From: Gracilimonas sp.
GTDB taxonomy: Bacteria > Bacteroidota > Rhodothermia > Balneolales > Balneolaceae
Direction: 5' to 3'
DNA: 64,000 nt
Assembly: GCF_040218225.1 (NCBI RefSeq)
Contig: NZ_JAVJQO010000002.1
Location: 310,001-374,000, forward strand
The notes under the pieces: generated by a model
The model's database searches: none
What the model saw: only the letters and a program-made list of their open reading frames with translations
Told to the model about the DNA's origin: nothing
Program-made: the position numbers and the translations under genes
In this document: positions 7,836 to 15,816 of the stretch, piece after piece
Numbering within the stretch: position 1 is the first letter of the stretch
Layout: each line of letters opens with the position of its first letter

Positions 7836-8945
7836 GTGAGTGTAGAAAAGGTTACGTTCAATAATAAAATTGATAAAGAATTCAGCCGCACCGTCAAAAA
7901 AAGGGTGAACGAATATTTTTCAGAAAACAATCTATCTCAGCATGCAAATGCAGCTATGGTCATTAAGACTATAGCTTTGTTGACTCTTTATTTTGGAGCT
8001 TATGCATTAATCATAACCGGTCAGCTCTCCCTTGGTGCAATGTGGGTTCTTTGCATTGCCATGGGAGTTGGAATGGCTGGTATCGGCTTTTCTGTAGCTC
8101 ACGATGCTCTTCATGGAGCCTACTCTTCCAACAACACGGTTAATTATCTGCTCGGCCTTACTTTTGATTTAATGGGTGCTAATGGCTACATCTGGAAAAT
8201 TACCCATAACATTATTCATCACACCTACACGAATATTCACGGCCATGATGAAGACCTGGAGGTAGCCGCATTCATTCGCCTTTCTCCACATTCCAAGCAC
8301 AAACCTGTACATCGCCTGCAGCATATTCTGGCGTTTTTTGCTTATAGTTTTGCCACCTTCTTCTGGGTTTTTGTTAAAGACTATTGGTACTTTTTTAAAA
8401 ATCCTTTAGGTCCTTACGAAAATAAACAACACCCGATTTCTGAGTGGGTTACTTTGGTTGTGACAAAAGTCATTTATTATGGCTACACCATTGCCTTACC
8501 ATTACTCCTATTGGATATCACCTGGTATCACTGGCTAATTGGATTTATGAGTCTCCACCTAACCGCTGGTTTTATTCTGGGGATTATTTTCCAACTTGCT
8601 CATGTAGTAGAAGAAACGATGCACCCTGAGCCCAACGAAGACAACGTTATTGAAAACCACTGGGCGATTCATGAAATGATTACAACCAATAATTTTGCCC
8701 GGGAAAACAAACCTCTGTCCTGGTACATCGGCGGACTTAATTTTCAGATTGAGCACCATCTCTTCCCAAAAGTGTGCAGTATTCATTATCCTCAAATCAG
8801 TTATATAGTAGAAGAAACAGCCAAAGAATTTGGCATTCCCTACAATCATCACCCGACGTTTCGCCAAGCCGTTGCTTCACACTATAGAACACTCAAAAAC
8901 TTTGGGGATCCAGATTTTAAGTGGCAGCCAGCCGAAGCCGTTTAA
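7836..8945 (+). CDS. Membrane acyl-lipid/acyl-CoA fatty acid desaturase
   Basis: A 369-residue integral membrane desaturase. The three histidine boxes that bind the di-iron centre are all present: HDALHG (about residue 90), HNIIHHTYTN (about 125) and QIEHHLFP (about 305). The variant box QIEHH is typical of the linoleoyl/front-end desaturase group, but no fused cytochrome b5 domain is present. Several transmembrane helices separate the boxes. The start is GTG at 7836; the ATG at 7826 is out of frame and soon reaches a stop. It likely introduces double bonds into membrane lipids. Confidence 0.92.
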   Translation: MSVEKVTFNNKIDKEFSRTVKKRVNEYFSENNLSQHANAAMVIKTIALLTLYFGAYALIITGQLSLGAMWVLCIAMGVGMAGIGFSVAHDALHGAYSSNNTVNYLLGLTFDLMGANGYIWKITHNIIHHTYTNIHGHDEDLEVAAFIRLSPHSKHKPVHRLQHILAFFAYSFATFFWVFVKDYWYFFKNPLGPYENKQHPISEWVTLVVTKVIYYGYTIALPLLLLDITWYHWLIGFMSLHLTAGFILGIIFQLAHVVEETMHPEPNEDNVIENHWAIHEMITTNNFARENKPLSWYIGGLNFQIEHHLFPKVCSIHYPQISYIVEETAKEFGIPYNHHPTFRQAVASHYRTLKNFGDPDFKWQPAEAV

Positions 8946-9009
8946 GTTCTAATATTAAATAGACTTTCATTTCCATACATTCTGGCTATACAATACGTCA
9001 GGGTAAGTA

Positions 9010-11379
9010 ATGCAAATAAGCGGCCGTAATCTATACAGCATAGTCTGTATCTGGGTTCTATTTTTATTATACAGTACACCATCAATAGGTCAACCACTCG
9101 CTGAGAGAGGCGTAATTGATTTATCTGTTGTTGACTTTCAGGAACAAAAATCTATTCAATTGAATGGAGAATGGGGTTTTTATTGGAAAAAACTTGTTCC
9201 ACCTGAAAAGGTAAATATCGACTCATCAACGTCTTTTGTAGACTTTCCTCATCTCTGGAATGAAGATCCTGAACTATCTTCTTATGGATACGCCACCTAC
9301 AACTTAACCATCCTCAAACCTAAAGACCATCCGCCGCTATCACTAACCATACCTGATCTATATACTGCTTATACCCTTTATATAAACGGCGAGGAAGTTT
9401 CACGAAATGGTCAGGTGGCCACTAGCAGAGAGACCTATACTCCTTTTTGGTTGCCTCAAACTGTTTCTATTGACCATTTTACTTCCGATACGCTGCAGAT
9501 GGTTTTGCATGTATCTAATTTCAGACACAGCAAAGGTGGTATACGTTTACCCATAAAATTAGGGACAGAAGAATTTCTTGAGCGCGAACGAACAATCGAA
9601 ATCGGTTTTATCCTTCTTTTAACCGGTTGCCTTTTTATGATTGGGCTTTTCTTTATGGGGCTTTACCTATTTGGCCGGCATGAGGTCCCTATGCTATATT
9701 TTGCTTTTGTTTGTTTCTTCTTCAGCTATCGCATTTTTGGAACTGAACTCTACCCCCTTCACTATTTATTCCCATACCTGCCCTGGATACTCACCATTAA
9801 AGCTGAGTACTTTTCGCTTTACTTTACAGCAGCCATTTTCTGTCTTTTTGTACAGAAATTATATCCTCAGGAAACTTCAAAAAGGATCATCTATACCTTT
9901 GCAGCAATTTTTGGAGTTTTGTCGCTCATTACTCTTCTCTTCCCTCCGTTCTATTTCACATCTCTGATCAACTTGTTTTTTGGTGCTATTCCGGTGGCCC
10001 TCGCTTACATTACCTGGATTTATATAAAAGCTGCTTTAAATAAAAGAGAAGGTGCTGGTTTTGCGCTGGCTAGTGTGGTTATGGTTTTCACTGTTTTTAT
10101 GCACAATCTTCTGGAGTATCTAACGCTGGTTGAAGAAAACCTTCTACTCAATTTCATTGGGTTTTTCTCCTTCTTCTTTTTGCAATCGCTGATTCTTTCC
10201 TATCGGTTTACAAATTCCTTAAGTCGGGCAAGGGTTAAAGCAGAAGAAGCAGCCAAAACCAAGAGTCAGTTTCTGTCTACCATGAGCCATGAAATCAGAA
10301 CTCCTCTGAATGCGGTGATTGGGTTATCTGATTTACTGCTTGAATCAAACTCGGAACAGGAAAAGCAGGAGTTTGCACAAAACATCAAGCAAAGTGGTGA
10401 AAACCTGCTCGATATCATCAATAACATCCTGGACTACTCTAAATTTGAATCTGCAGGAATTGAACCCATTTTGCACCCTGTCAATATCAGGCAGGCAATT
10501 AAAGAAATATTGAATATGCTTTCTCCGCTTTCATCCGGAAAAAACATTTCTATTTCTCTGGAAATAACTCGAGACACTCCTATGTGGTGTGTCACTGATG
10601 AAACACACTTTAAGCAAATACTGATCAATCTTATTGGAAATGCGATTAAGTTCACCTCTGAAGGTAAAATCTCCATACTTGTCCGGCCCAATTCAAACTT
10701 CGATAAACCGGGTAACTTATTATTTGAAATTACTGACACAGGGACTGGTATTTCAGAAAAAGATGCTCACCGGCTCTTTAAAAGCTTCACTCAGGTAGAT
10801 TCCAGCCGAACACGCAAGCATGGAGGAACCGGTTTGGGACTTGTTATTAGCAAAAAACTGGTAGAGGCTCTTGGTGGTGATATTTGGTTTGAAAGCGAAG
10901 CAGGTCAGGGAACATCATTTTTCTTCACTATAAAAGCTGAAGAAACTGAACCTGATGAACAGAATAAAGAAGATTTTAAATATGCAGATCATGATTCAGG
11001 TACAGATCTAAATGCGCTTAAAATTTTAGTTGTCGAAGATAATTTTATGAATCAAAAAGTGATCACCAGCATACTCAGTAAAAATAATCTAAATCCTGAT
11101 ATTGCCACCAATGGACAGGAAGCACTTAAACAGCTTCATTCGAAAACCTACGACTTGGTTTTTATGGACATGGAAATGCCTGTTATGGATGGTATTGAGG
11201 CTACCAAACAAATCAGAAATACCCTGCCTGAACATAAACAACCAATTATAATTGCGATGACCGCCAACGCTTTTTTTGAAGATCGCGAACGTTGCATAAA
11301 AGCTGGCATGAATGACTTTTTATCCAAGCCCATCTCAGTTGAAATGGTAAAATCCTCTCTTAAAAAATGGTTCTCATAA
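9010..11379 (+). CDS. Hybrid sensor histidine kinase with 7TMR-DISM input
   Basis: A 789-residue protein. After a signal segment comes an extracytoplasmic jelly-roll of the 7TMR-DISMED2 type (about 30-190, with LNGEWGFYWKKL and YTLYINGEEVSRNG). Seven predicted membrane helices follow (about 198-395), then a HisKA dimerisation domain with MSHEIRTPLN (His near 426), a HATPase domain with DTGTGIS and GGTGLGLVISKKLVE, and a C-terminal receiver with VFMDMEMPVMDG (phospho-Asp near 719) and a TAN segment. The periplasmic domain probably binds a carbohydrate-like ligand (inference). No separate DNA-binding regulator lies next to it, so the output partner is elsewhere. Confidence 0.93.
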   Translation: MQISGRNLYSIVCIWVLFLLYSTPSIGQPLAERGVIDLSVVDFQEQKSIQLNGEWGFYWKKLVPPEKVNIDSSTSFVDFPHLWNEDPELSSYGYATYNLTILKPKDHPPLSLTIPDLYTAYTLYINGEEVSRNGQVATSRETYTPFWLPQTVSIDHFTSDTLQMVLHVSNFRHSKGGIRLPIKLGTEEFLERERTIEIGFILLLTGCLFMIGLFFMGLYLFGRHEVPMLYFAFVCFFFSYRIFGTELYPLHYLFPYLPWILTIKAEYFSLYFTAAIFCLFVQKLYPQETSKRIIYTFAAIFGVLSLITLLFPPFYFTSLINLFFGAIPVALAYITWIYIKAALNKREGAGFALASVVMVFTVFMHNLLEYLTLVEENLLLNFIGFFSFFFLQSLILSYRFTNSLSRARVKAEEAAKTKSQFLSTMSHEIRTPLNAVIGLSDLLLESNSEQEKQEFAQNIKQSGENLLDIINNILDYSKFESAGIEPILHPVNIRQAIKEILNMLSPLSSGKNISISLEITRDTPMWCVTDETHFKQILINLIGNAIKFTSEGKISILVRPNSNFDKPGNLLFEITDTGTGISEKDAHRLFKSFTQVDSSRTRKHGGTGLGLVISKKLVEALGGDIWFESEAGQGTSFFFTIKAEETEPDEQNKEDFKYADHDSGTDLNALKILVVEDNFMNQKVITSILSKNNLNPDIATNGQEALKQLHSKTYDLVFMDMEMPVMDGIEATKQIRNTLPEHKQPIIIAMTANAFFEDRERCIKAGMNDFLSKPISVEMVKSSLKKWFS

Positions 11380-11464
11380 TTTTACAGAGCTTTACGCTTA
11401 CGTATCATTTTTTTTCAAATAGATATAAAAAGGTTGCTTAAAATTAGCCATAGTTTAAATTCAA

Positions 11465-12793
11465 ATGTCAAAATTCAACATGGTTAATATCCCATCGTTA
11501 CCAATTTTATTAGCGACTACCATTGGATTTTTAATTTCTGGCTGCACTCAACAACCAAATGTGTCAGAACAAAATGTATCTCGCATTATTCAAACCTTAA
11601 GTTCTGACCAAATGAAAGGTCGGCATGCTTTTGGAAGTGGAATTGATAATGCCGCTGATTTTATTTCTGCAGAGTTTGATCAAATCGGACTTTCTACCCT
11701 GCCTGATCATGACAGCTACAGACAGGAATTCAATATCTATGCGTTGAAACCAAAACAGGCCCTGGTTTCGGTTAATAACAAAGAATTAGGAGATCAGCAT
11801 TACTTTGGACTTACCAATGCTGAAATGGTTAACTGGACCCCTGAAAACTCTGATGTCCATTACATATCTGAACAGGATAATTATCGTGATAAGTTTGGTG
11901 AATATTCTTCCGATGATCAATCATCGGTTATCATTGTTGATAAAGAGCATGAAAAATGGTTCCATCGTTATCGAACCTATTTTACCCGGTCAAACCGCAC
12001 GTTCGAACTCGACTCAAAACCCAATGACGTATTCATTCTTTTTGACGGTAAAATTGACTCTTATGATATTACCTTAGAAAACAATATTAAAAGTCAGACC
12101 CTTTCCAATGTAGTCGGAAAGATTGAGGGGAAGCGCGAAAATGAGATCGTTCTTTTTACTGCTCACTATGACCATATCGGAGTAGTTTCAGCCGTTGATG
12201 AGGATTCAATAGCAAATGGTGCAAATGATAATGCCTCTGGGGTTTCTGCTGTAATAGAGCTGGCACGTTATTTTCAGAAAATGCCTAAACCCGAACGAAC
12301 GCTTTATTTTGTGGGGTTCACAGCAGAAGAAGTAGGTGGTTACGGCTCTAAGTTTTTTTCCAGGCAGTTAAATCCTGATAAAATCACAGCTATGTTTAAC
12401 ATAGAAATGATTGGTAAACCAGCCGTTGAAGGGCCAAACTCTGCATGGATAACTGGTTTTGATAAATCCACCTTTGGAGAAATTCTTCAGAACTCTGTAT
12501 CTGACTCCAACTTTGTATTTTATCCTGATCCTTACCCAAATCAGAACCTATTTTATCGTTCTGATAATGCGACTCTTGCCAAATTAGGTGTCCCGGCTCA
12601 TACAATAAGCACAACACCTATCGATGTTGATCAGGATTATCATAACGTTACCGATGAGTTTAGTACGTTAAACATCTTACACACTACCAACACTATAAAA
12701 GCAATTGCCAAAGCTGCAAAAGTGATCATTTCAGCAGAGCAAACTCCGACCCGCATTACCAACGAAGAAGAAAATTTAACTTCTAACAACTAG
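11465..12793 (+). CDS. M28-family metallopeptidase lipoprotein
   Basis: A 442-residue protein with a lipoprotein signal (lipobox LISGC, Cys near residue 27). M28 zinc motifs follow: TAHYDHIGV, NGANDNASGVSAV with the bridging Asp, FTAEEVGGYGS with the catalytic and ligand Glu, NIEMIG, and DYHNVTDE with the last His. The fourth motif has Glu where many relatives have Asp (NxDMIG). A long insertion between residues 60 and 200 could be a protease-associated-type region. It is an aminopeptidase-like enzyme on the periplasmic side of a membrane. Its stop overlaps that of aguA in a CTAG palindrome. Confidence 0.9.
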   Translation: MSKFNMVNIPSLPILLATTIGFLISGCTQQPNVSEQNVSRIIQTLSSDQMKGRHAFGSGIDNAADFISAEFDQIGLSTLPDHDSYRQEFNIYALKPKQALVSVNNKELGDQHYFGLTNAEMVNWTPENSDVHYISEQDNYRDKFGEYSSDDQSSVIIVDKEHEKWFHRYRTYFTRSNRTFELDSKPNDVFILFDGKIDSYDITLENNIKSQTLSNVVGKIEGKRENEIVLFTAHYDHIGVVSAVDEDSIANGANDNASGVSAVIELARYFQKMPKPERTLYFVGFTAEEVGGYGSKFFSRQLNPDKITAMFNIEMIGKPAVEGPNSAWITGFDKSTFGEILQNSVSDSNFVFYPDPYPNQNLFYRSDNATLAKLGVPAHTISTTPIDVDQDYHNVTDEFSTLNILHTTNTIKAIAKAAKVIISAEQTPTRITNEEENLTSNN

Positions 12794-13836
12794 TTTATGC
12801 CATACCACTGTTGTGTAATGCAGTGGATGGAACCTTGTCCCCATACCAAATCAGAGCATTCTATACCAATGACTTTCCTTCCCGGGAAGTATTTTCGAAG
12901 TAGTTCCAGTGCTTTCCCATCATACTTTTTATCGTAAAGAGGAACAAGCACAGTTCCATTAGCTATATAGAAATTAGCATAGCTGGCAGGTACGTATTCT
13001 GAGCCATCCACCGTTGCCCCGTCTATTTTAGTTTGAGGAAGTGGAAGCGTTTCAATATTGAGTTTATTCCCCCCTTTCAATTCAACCTGTTTCAGGATTT
13101 CAAGGTTTTCCTGCAATGCTTCGTAGTTTACATCTTCTTTATCTTCGCAAACCATCGTCAGAACGGTGTCTTTATTCAGCCAGCGGGTGAGGTCGTCAAT
13201 ATGGCCATCGGTATCGTCTCCCGCTAACCCTCTTTTAAGCCAAATAATTTGATTGACACCAAGGTATGTTCGCAAGTATTTTTCGATATCTTCTTTAGAA
13301 AGATCAGGGTTACGGTTTTCGTGAAGCAATACTGATTCGGTTGTAAGTAATGCTCCATCTCCATTTACATCAATCGAGCCACCCTCCAAAATAATCCCCG
13401 GACGAACCCGGTTCACTCCGTATTTATCAGCGATAAAAGCAGGAATGGCATTATCATCCTCCCACGGCGGATACTTTTCGCCCCAGGCATTATAATCCCA
13501 ATCCGTGATCACAAAATTGCCCGACTCATGCTGAACAAAAATGGGGCCACAATCACGAGCCCACACATCATTTATCTTTTGCTGATGTATGATCACCCGA
13601 TCCAAATCCACAGCCCGGCCAGAAAGCTTCTGCATTACCCGGTTTCGAATTCCAAGGCTTTCAACAAACAAATGTATCGGTTCAAAGAAATGCAATTCTT
13701 CTATGATTCTGCAATAAACCTCTTCCACTCTTTCCAGTCGTTCTCCTGGCCAGGTTTTACGATTTGAGGGCCAGTGAAGCTGGGTAGCTGAATGCCGGGA
13801 CCACTCTGCAGGCATCCGTAAATCTGAAGTATCCAC
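12790..13836 (-). CDS. aguA: Agmatine deiminase
   Basis: A 348-residue peptidyl-arginine-deiminase-fold enzyme that converts agmatine to N-carbamoylputrescine and ammonia. Motifs include MPAEWSRHSATQLHWPS at the start, WARDCGPIFV, ILEGGSIDVNGDG, DDTDGHIDD with the catalytic His, and GQGSIHCITQQW with the nucleophilic Cys near residue 339. The start is GTG at 13836, overlapping the aguB stop as TAGTG, so translation is probably coupled. The MPAEW Met eight codons later is an alternative start. The product is the substrate of aguB, making a two-step path to putrescine. Confidence 0.96.
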   Translation of the reverse strand: MDTSDLRMPAEWSRHSATQLHWPSNRKTWPGERLERVEEVYCRIIEELHFFEPIHLFVESLGIRNRVMQKLSGRAVDLDRVIIHQQKINDVWARDCGPIFVQHESGNFVITDWDYNAWGEKYPPWEDDNAIPAFIADKYGVNRVRPGIILEGGSIDVNGDGALLTTESVLLHENRNPDLSKEDIEKYLRTYLGVNQIIWLKRGLAGDDTDGHIDDLTRWLNKDTVLTMVCEDKEDVNYEALQENLEILKQVELKGGNKLNIETLPLPQTKIDGATVDGSEYVPASYANFYIANGTVLVPLYDKKYDGKALELLRKYFPGRKVIGIECSDLVWGQGSIHCITQQWYGIN

Positions 13837-14708
13837 TAATCGTCTATTCTTTTTAAAATGGGTTTGTACAATTCGATTCTCCGATCCCGGAAAAAAGGCC
13901 AGGCTTTGCGTTGTTTATCAATCTCACCCAAATCAATTTCAGTGACAAGAATTTCTTCTTTGCTTCCTGCTTTATTTAGTATCTGCCCAAATGGCCCGGC
14001 TACAAAAGAACCACCCCAGAATTTAGATCCTGATTCCTTACCCACCCGGTTTACGGAAGCAACATAGCAACCATTGGCTATCGCGTGGCTTCGCTGAATG
14101 GTTTCCCAAGCATCCTGATATTCTCTTGCCTCTTGTTTGCCTTCGGTGGCGAGTGTGCCTATAGCCGTGGGATAAAACAAGATATCAGCCCCTTTCAAAG
14201 CAGTAATGCGAGCTGCTTCCGGATACCATTGATCCCAGCATATCAAGGTGCCTATTTTACCATAGGCTGTATCAAAAACTTTGAAACCGGTTTCTTCATC
14301 ACCGGGAGTAAAATAGTATTTCTCATAAAATCCAGGGTCGTCGGGAATGTGCATTTTTCTATAGCTTCCCAATACACTTCCGTCAGCATCAATCACTACC
14401 AGGGAATTGTGATAAATACCCTTTGCTCTTTTTTCAAAAAAAGGAGCAACCAGCACAATTTTGAGTTCCTTAGCTAAACCCGAAAGGCTTTTTACCAAGG
14501 CTCCATCCAGTGGTTCTGCCCAGTCAAAGTTTGCTTCATCATAATCCACACAAAAATAGGTGGTATTAAAAAGCTCTTGAAGACATATAATTTGAGCTCC
14601 TTTCTCTGCAGCTTCTCTTATCAGTCCCATTTGTTGGTATAGATTGTCTTTGGGATTTTTGGAGGAAGAAGTCTGTATTAACCCTATTGATACTTTTTGT
14701 TCACCCAT
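13836..14708 (-). CDS. aguB: N-carbamoylputrescine amidohydrolase
   Basis: A 290-residue nitrilase-superfamily enzyme that hydrolyses N-carbamoylputrescine to putrescine, CO2 and ammonia. The Glu-Lys-Cys triad is visible: IICLQELF (Glu), YRKMHIPDD (Lys) and GTLICWDQWYPEAAR (Cys). The DDPGFYEKYYFTPGDE segment is typical of the AguB branch rather than of general nitrilases. It is the first gene of the operon with aguA. A terminator-like hairpin in the same direction lies about 60 bp upstream of its ATG. Confidence 0.96.
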   Translation of the reverse strand: MGEQKVSIGLIQTSSSKNPKDNLYQQMGLIREAAEKGAQIICLQELFNTTYFCVDYDEANFDWAEPLDGALVKSLSGLAKELKIVLVAPFFEKRAKGIYHNSLVVIDADGSVLGSYRKMHIPDDPGFYEKYYFTPGDEETGFKVFDTAYGKIGTLICWDQWYPEAARITALKGADILFYPTAIGTLATEGKQEAREYQDAWETIQRSHAIANGCYVASVNRVGKESGSKFWGGSFVAGPFGQILNKAGSKEEILVTEIDLGEIDKQRKAWPFFRDRRIELYKPILKRIDD

Positions 14709-14766
14709 AAAAATAGATTTTAGTGAACTGATAAATTATGGAAAGTCCTGACCAAATAGAATGCAT

Positions 14767-14795
14767 AAAAAAAGGAAGGCGAAATGCCTTCCTTT
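14767..14795 (-). terminator. Terminator-like hairpin in the aguBA leader (possible attenuator)
   Basis: The arms AAAGGAAGGC and GCCTTCCTTT form a perfect 10-bp stem with a 5-nt loop. On the minus strand the stem is followed by seven T, so it would stop transcription heading towards aguB, whose ATG is about 60 nt downstream. No annotated minus-strand gene lies upstream. It therefore ends either a small RNA or an attenuated agu leader transcript. Confidence 0.65.
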
Positions 14796-15083
14796 CATTC
14801 TGAGCCCCGAAAACCCCATTTGTAAAGCAAAAGATATTTGCTTGTACTTATACTTGTATGCGTAAAGAAAATCTAAAAGGGTTCATTTTCTTATTTAATG
14901 AGAGTCATTTTATCGGCATTACATCATTTATTACGAAGCAGAGAAGAGAAACCGCTCATTCCCAATCGCAGAAAAGACAAAATTTTCTCAATCAGGGTTT
15001 ATCTGAATTTCACGGTTCCGGCTTTTAAAGCACCCAACGCATTAATTATTAAGCTATTAACTTTACTTCCTTTAAAATTAATT

Positions 15084-15091
15084 TAATTTTG
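15084..15091 (+). promoter_or_regulatory. Bacteroidota-type -7 box (TAATTTTG)
   Basis: TAATTTTG fits TAnnTTTG and lies 66 bp upstream of the ECF sigma gene start. The surrounding sequence is very AT-rich, so a chance match is possible. Confidence 0.3.
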
Positions 15092-15157
15092 ACTTTAATC
15101 CCTCAGCTTTGAATTTTCTGTTATTATTTGAGCAGCATTCATTACTAAGGGTTTCGG

Positions 15158-15730
15158 ATGAAAAAAGAAGAAGTAACTCAGCTTTTACAACGGCTTAAGT
15201 CGGGAGAAAATAAAGTTTACGAACAGCTTTATCCTCTTATCTATGGAGAGCTGAAACAGCTTGCTTATCGCCATATGAGACACCAAAGAGATGATCATAC
15301 TCTTTCCAAAACAGAGCTGGTTCATGAAGCCTATCTGAAAATGATTGACCAGTCAAATATCAGCTTTACCGATAAAAGTCACTTTCTGGCTATAGCCTCT
15401 AAATGTATGAGGCAAATCCTGATCGACCATGCCCGAAAAAAACATGCTCAAAAACGAGGTGGAAAAAATAAGGACCTCACCTATATCGATGAACTTTTCA
15501 GCAAACAGAAGAAACAAGCTAAAGAACTAATTGATATCGATGATGCTTTGAATGAGCTTGAAAAACTAAATTCACGTCTGGCTAAAGTTGTTGAAATGAG
15601 GTTTTTTGGGGAAATGACCATTGAAGATACTGCAGAAGCACTTAGTATCTCTAAAAGCACAGTAAAAAGAGATTGGATGAAAGCAAGAGGATGGCTCTAC
15701 AAAGAGCTTAAGGGGAAATTCGAAGTATAG
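15158..15730 (+). CDS. ECF-subfamily RNA polymerase sigma factor (Sig-70_X6 type)
   Basis: A 190-residue sigma factor. Region 2 carries TELVHEAYLKM and HFLAIASKCMRQILIDHARK, which is typical of the group often encoded beside Ser/Thr kinases and related to TIGR02999. Region 4 ends with DTAEALSISKSTVKRDWMKARGWL, the helix-turn-helix for -35 recognition. The N-terminus (EEVTQLLQRLKSGENKVYEQLYPLIYGEL) is also standard. No anti-sigma factor is adjacent. Instead a kinase-TPR protein follows after 86 bp in the same direction, so kinase-dependent control of sigma activity is a reasonable inference. Confidence 0.92.
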   Translation: MKKEEVTQLLQRLKSGENKVYEQLYPLIYGELKQLAYRHMRHQRDDHTLSKTELVHEAYLKMIDQSNISFTDKSHFLAIASKCMRQILIDHARKKHAQKRGGKNKDLTYIDELFSKQKKQAKELIDIDDALNELEKLNSRLAKVVEMRFFGEMTIEDTAEALSISKSTVKRDWMKARGWLYKELKGKFEV

Positions 15731-15816
15731 AAATGAGCGTTCCGGGAATCATTCTACGTAGAATATTCTAAAGGATGTTTTTGGAAGGCGAGTAATTCAT
15801 TGGCAATTTTTTATTT

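Larger units (their letters stand above)
14709..15157. other. Intergenic region between aguB and the ECF sigma gene
   Basis: These 449 bp separate divergent genes. Seen here are the minus-strand hairpin at 14767-14795, a possible 27-codon minus-strand frame at 14736-14819 running through it, and a plus-strand TAATTTTG box at 15084. A plus-strand frame at 14898-15086 has no family resemblance and no ribosome-binding site, and I do not call it. Two stretches (about 14900-15060) show nothing recognisable. Confidence 0.5.

Noticed and set aside
14898-15086. 62-codon plus-strand frame
   Set aside because: No ribosome-binding site, no family resemblance, and it ends in the AT-rich promoter area of the ECF gene.
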